A stretch of 60,000 bases of DNA from Apostichopus japonicus (lineage: Eukaryota > Echinodermata > Holothuroidea > Aspidochirotida > Stichopodidae). Below the pieces are notes generated by a model. The model did no database searches. It saw nothing but the letters and a program-made list of their open reading frames with translations, and was not told the DNA's origin. The DNA lies in NCBI RefSeq assembly GCF_037975245.1, contig NC_092564.1, forward strand, positions 24,736,484 to 24,796,483, read 5' to 3'. The translations under genes and the position numbers were made by a program. Positions 54,101 through 57,100 of this stretch are shown piece by piece. Position 1 is the stretch's first letter; the number at the start of each line of letters is the position of its first letter.

Positions 54101-57100
54101 ATTTGTATTTGTTTGTCTCTGTTAATACACTCAGACTTACTCTCCTGTACCTACTTGATGGTATAATTTACTCTCCATTGTAATACCACACAAAGCTAAT
54201 TAACACAGCAATCACAAATGTATTCTTCTACAGTGTCTACAAACTGATAATTTATGCCCTTCCCCCTGTTCCCCTCCCCTCCCCCCAACCACACCCTTCC
54301 ATCAAATTAATACATTACTTACTTTCTGGTAAACATTCTCCATCAAACTGTGGTAGAAAGCCATCCCTACAATTACAAACATACGAGCCATCTGTGTTAA
54401 CACACTGGCGATTTAGACCAGGGCAGGTCGTGAAGGCACATTCATCAATATCTGCAAAGAAAGACAAAAAAATCAACAGGTTTTTTTTTGTAACACAATC
54501 GCTTTGAATGGAGAATGCAAATATTACAGCTTAGCTGACTTTGCCTGGTAAATTTTTTAAGTTTGGACAAAAAGAGCAAAATGGGGTGATATCTTGGTTT
54601 ACACATTTTTTTTCCTCTATACATTCTTTTTGTTTTCTTCTCATCTATATTAGTTTTCATATTCATTTCAAACAATATTGAATTACCTTTTATGTTGCGT
54701 TATTTCTTTAACCATTTTTTTCTTTCCATTTTTTAATTAATTGCAATCAGTTCTATAAGACTAATACATATACTAGTTTGTCATCATGTTACAAATAGTC
54801 TTGTTTTTATTGCTGCACTAACAGTGAAATACTATATTTTCTGTTACCTTATATTTCCTTAAAGAATGATTAAGGTAATAACTGATTGTCACAAAATCCA
54901 ATTTAAAATGCTGTTAATCCACATTAGAACCAGAGCTTGAGAGTGTGGTGAGAAGACAAAACTCTTGAAGGAAATAACAAATTGCCTTCAATTTTCACTG
55001 ATATGAGCAGATGCACCATTAACATTTTGTCAGCTATCAAAAACATACCAAGACTAAAGTGTCCATTAAACTTTGAGCCCTGATATAATTTTGATCATGA
55101 AATTTATTATTTATATGAGGGTAAATGCAGTTGTTGCCATTGGTAACATGATTTTTAAGTGGTAGTTGCACTGAATGCATTTCCAGCCCTGCTTGGCGCT
55201 TTCATCTCTACCTTCTCCTTCTCTTCACAAAGTTGATTTGTTTTTGTTTTTAATGTGTTGTTGTTGTTTACACAAGTTGTTTTAAACATTCCTGAATCCA
55301 CCAAGCTTAAAGACGAAAGCAGACATACCGACACAAATCCCGTCTGTTCCTCTCTGGTAGTTCTCTAAACAATCACAGTAATAACTACGGACATGGACGG
55401 TTGAAAAGTAACAGATTTCATTTGGTTCACTGCAGCTGTCGGGATCCATTAGAGTACATTCAACATCTATAGAAGAGATAATAGTGTATGCGTTACAATG
55501 AATTTGATAAGTATCAGCAGTAACCAAGCAGGATTTACATATCACTGAAGACATGGTGACTGATGCCTAGTGCTGGTCATTCCGAGGGATAAGCCCTCCT
55601 TCTCCTTAACCCTATCCCCTACCTCACCCCCCCCCCCCTCCCTCCTCATCATCTTGTTCTAAAGTACAATTAAGTTTAAACAAGTGAAAACATGATAGGT
55701 CTGATAGGTCCACATTTCAGCAGTTTTAAATAGAGGATTATTTTTTTGTAAGATGTATTTTCTTACCAGTAGAAGTAATTTTAAGGATAGAGTTCCATGT
55801 CTACAAAGCATAATGTTCAACACAGAATAATTTTACTATAAGTCAGGTCTGCAAGGACCTCATTGGGTACCTCTATAAATATATATAACTACACTTCTCT
55901 CTTACCCACACAGCGTCTTGTGGTGTCATCGTATTGGAAGCCGACTTGGCAAATACACAGAATTTGACCACTCTCATATACACACTGAGTGTTAGGTACG
56001 TCCACGCAGGGATTAGCGGTCTCGCATTGGTTAGCTACATCAAAGAAAGACAAGAAATATAAAAAAATTAAGAAATGGAAAAAAAAATATAGCGCATAAT
56101 CAGCAAAGCTGCTCAAAGCACTTTAACAAATGTAAAACCTAAAAGCAAATAGTAACAAAAACCAAAATATTAAATATATAGAACCAATAAGGCAAAAAAA
56201 TGTAAAAGCCAAAAGCAGCAATGTAAGAAAACACCTGTATTAAACGATACCAAAACAAAATTAAAACTAATAAAAAGCCAAAACCGCAAATACTGACTGT
56301 TATCACAGGATATTTGACGATGTTGACAGAGGAACGGTCTCGACAGCTGACAGTAGAGGTTATCCATTAGGAAATTGTTAAGATTAACAGAACCACAGTT
56401 TTCAAGACCAGAAATCTGGACGGGGCCACCCTGACGCCAGAGCCTACAGAGAAAAAAAGACAGAGTGATATTATAACACAGGTCTTCAACGAACAATACA
56501 AAGCAGTTATAATAGTTGTTTAGCATTTGTAAAAATCTCCAGACCATGTAGATAGATGAATATAACATGTATTGTAAGATTACTATATTCATTTCATGAT
56601 TAACAAATGTTTAAAAATGCCAAGAAAGTCTGACATTAATTTTCAAAACAAACATTTACCTAGTAACTACCACCATATAGGCCAACACCAGTTTTGTAGC
56701 ATATGAACGTATATATGTCTAATTTCCTATACATATAGGAATCAGGGCAGAAAATGTTAGCACAATTGCATGTTGAGGTTAAATTCCAGTTAACAACAAC
56801 ATAATAGTGTCCAAAAGAAATACTTAGAATCGTTCCAACATAACATTACAACATAGTTGAGTGCATCTGCCTAGAACTCCACACAGTGGTGTTGAGAGCC
56901 AGCTCAGGCACAGGGATTATTATGTCATTGGGCCCATCTTCAATTTTCCTGAAGTATATTTTGAAAATGGGAACAAAGTTTTCTTTGCCCCATATTTACT
57001 TGTGCCAAATCCTTAATTTTTCTGGGCCCCCTAATTGACCAAGGGGCTTTAGTCCATCCTGACAGCCCTCTCGTCAGGTTTGACCATACTTATGTAATGT

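Noticed and set aside
56301-56306. Earlier donor for exon 4 (GTGATA on minus strand)
   Set aside because: In frame, but it removes a cysteine that the paralogous exon of CTLD2 keeps; the downstream GTCAGT is preferred, not proven.
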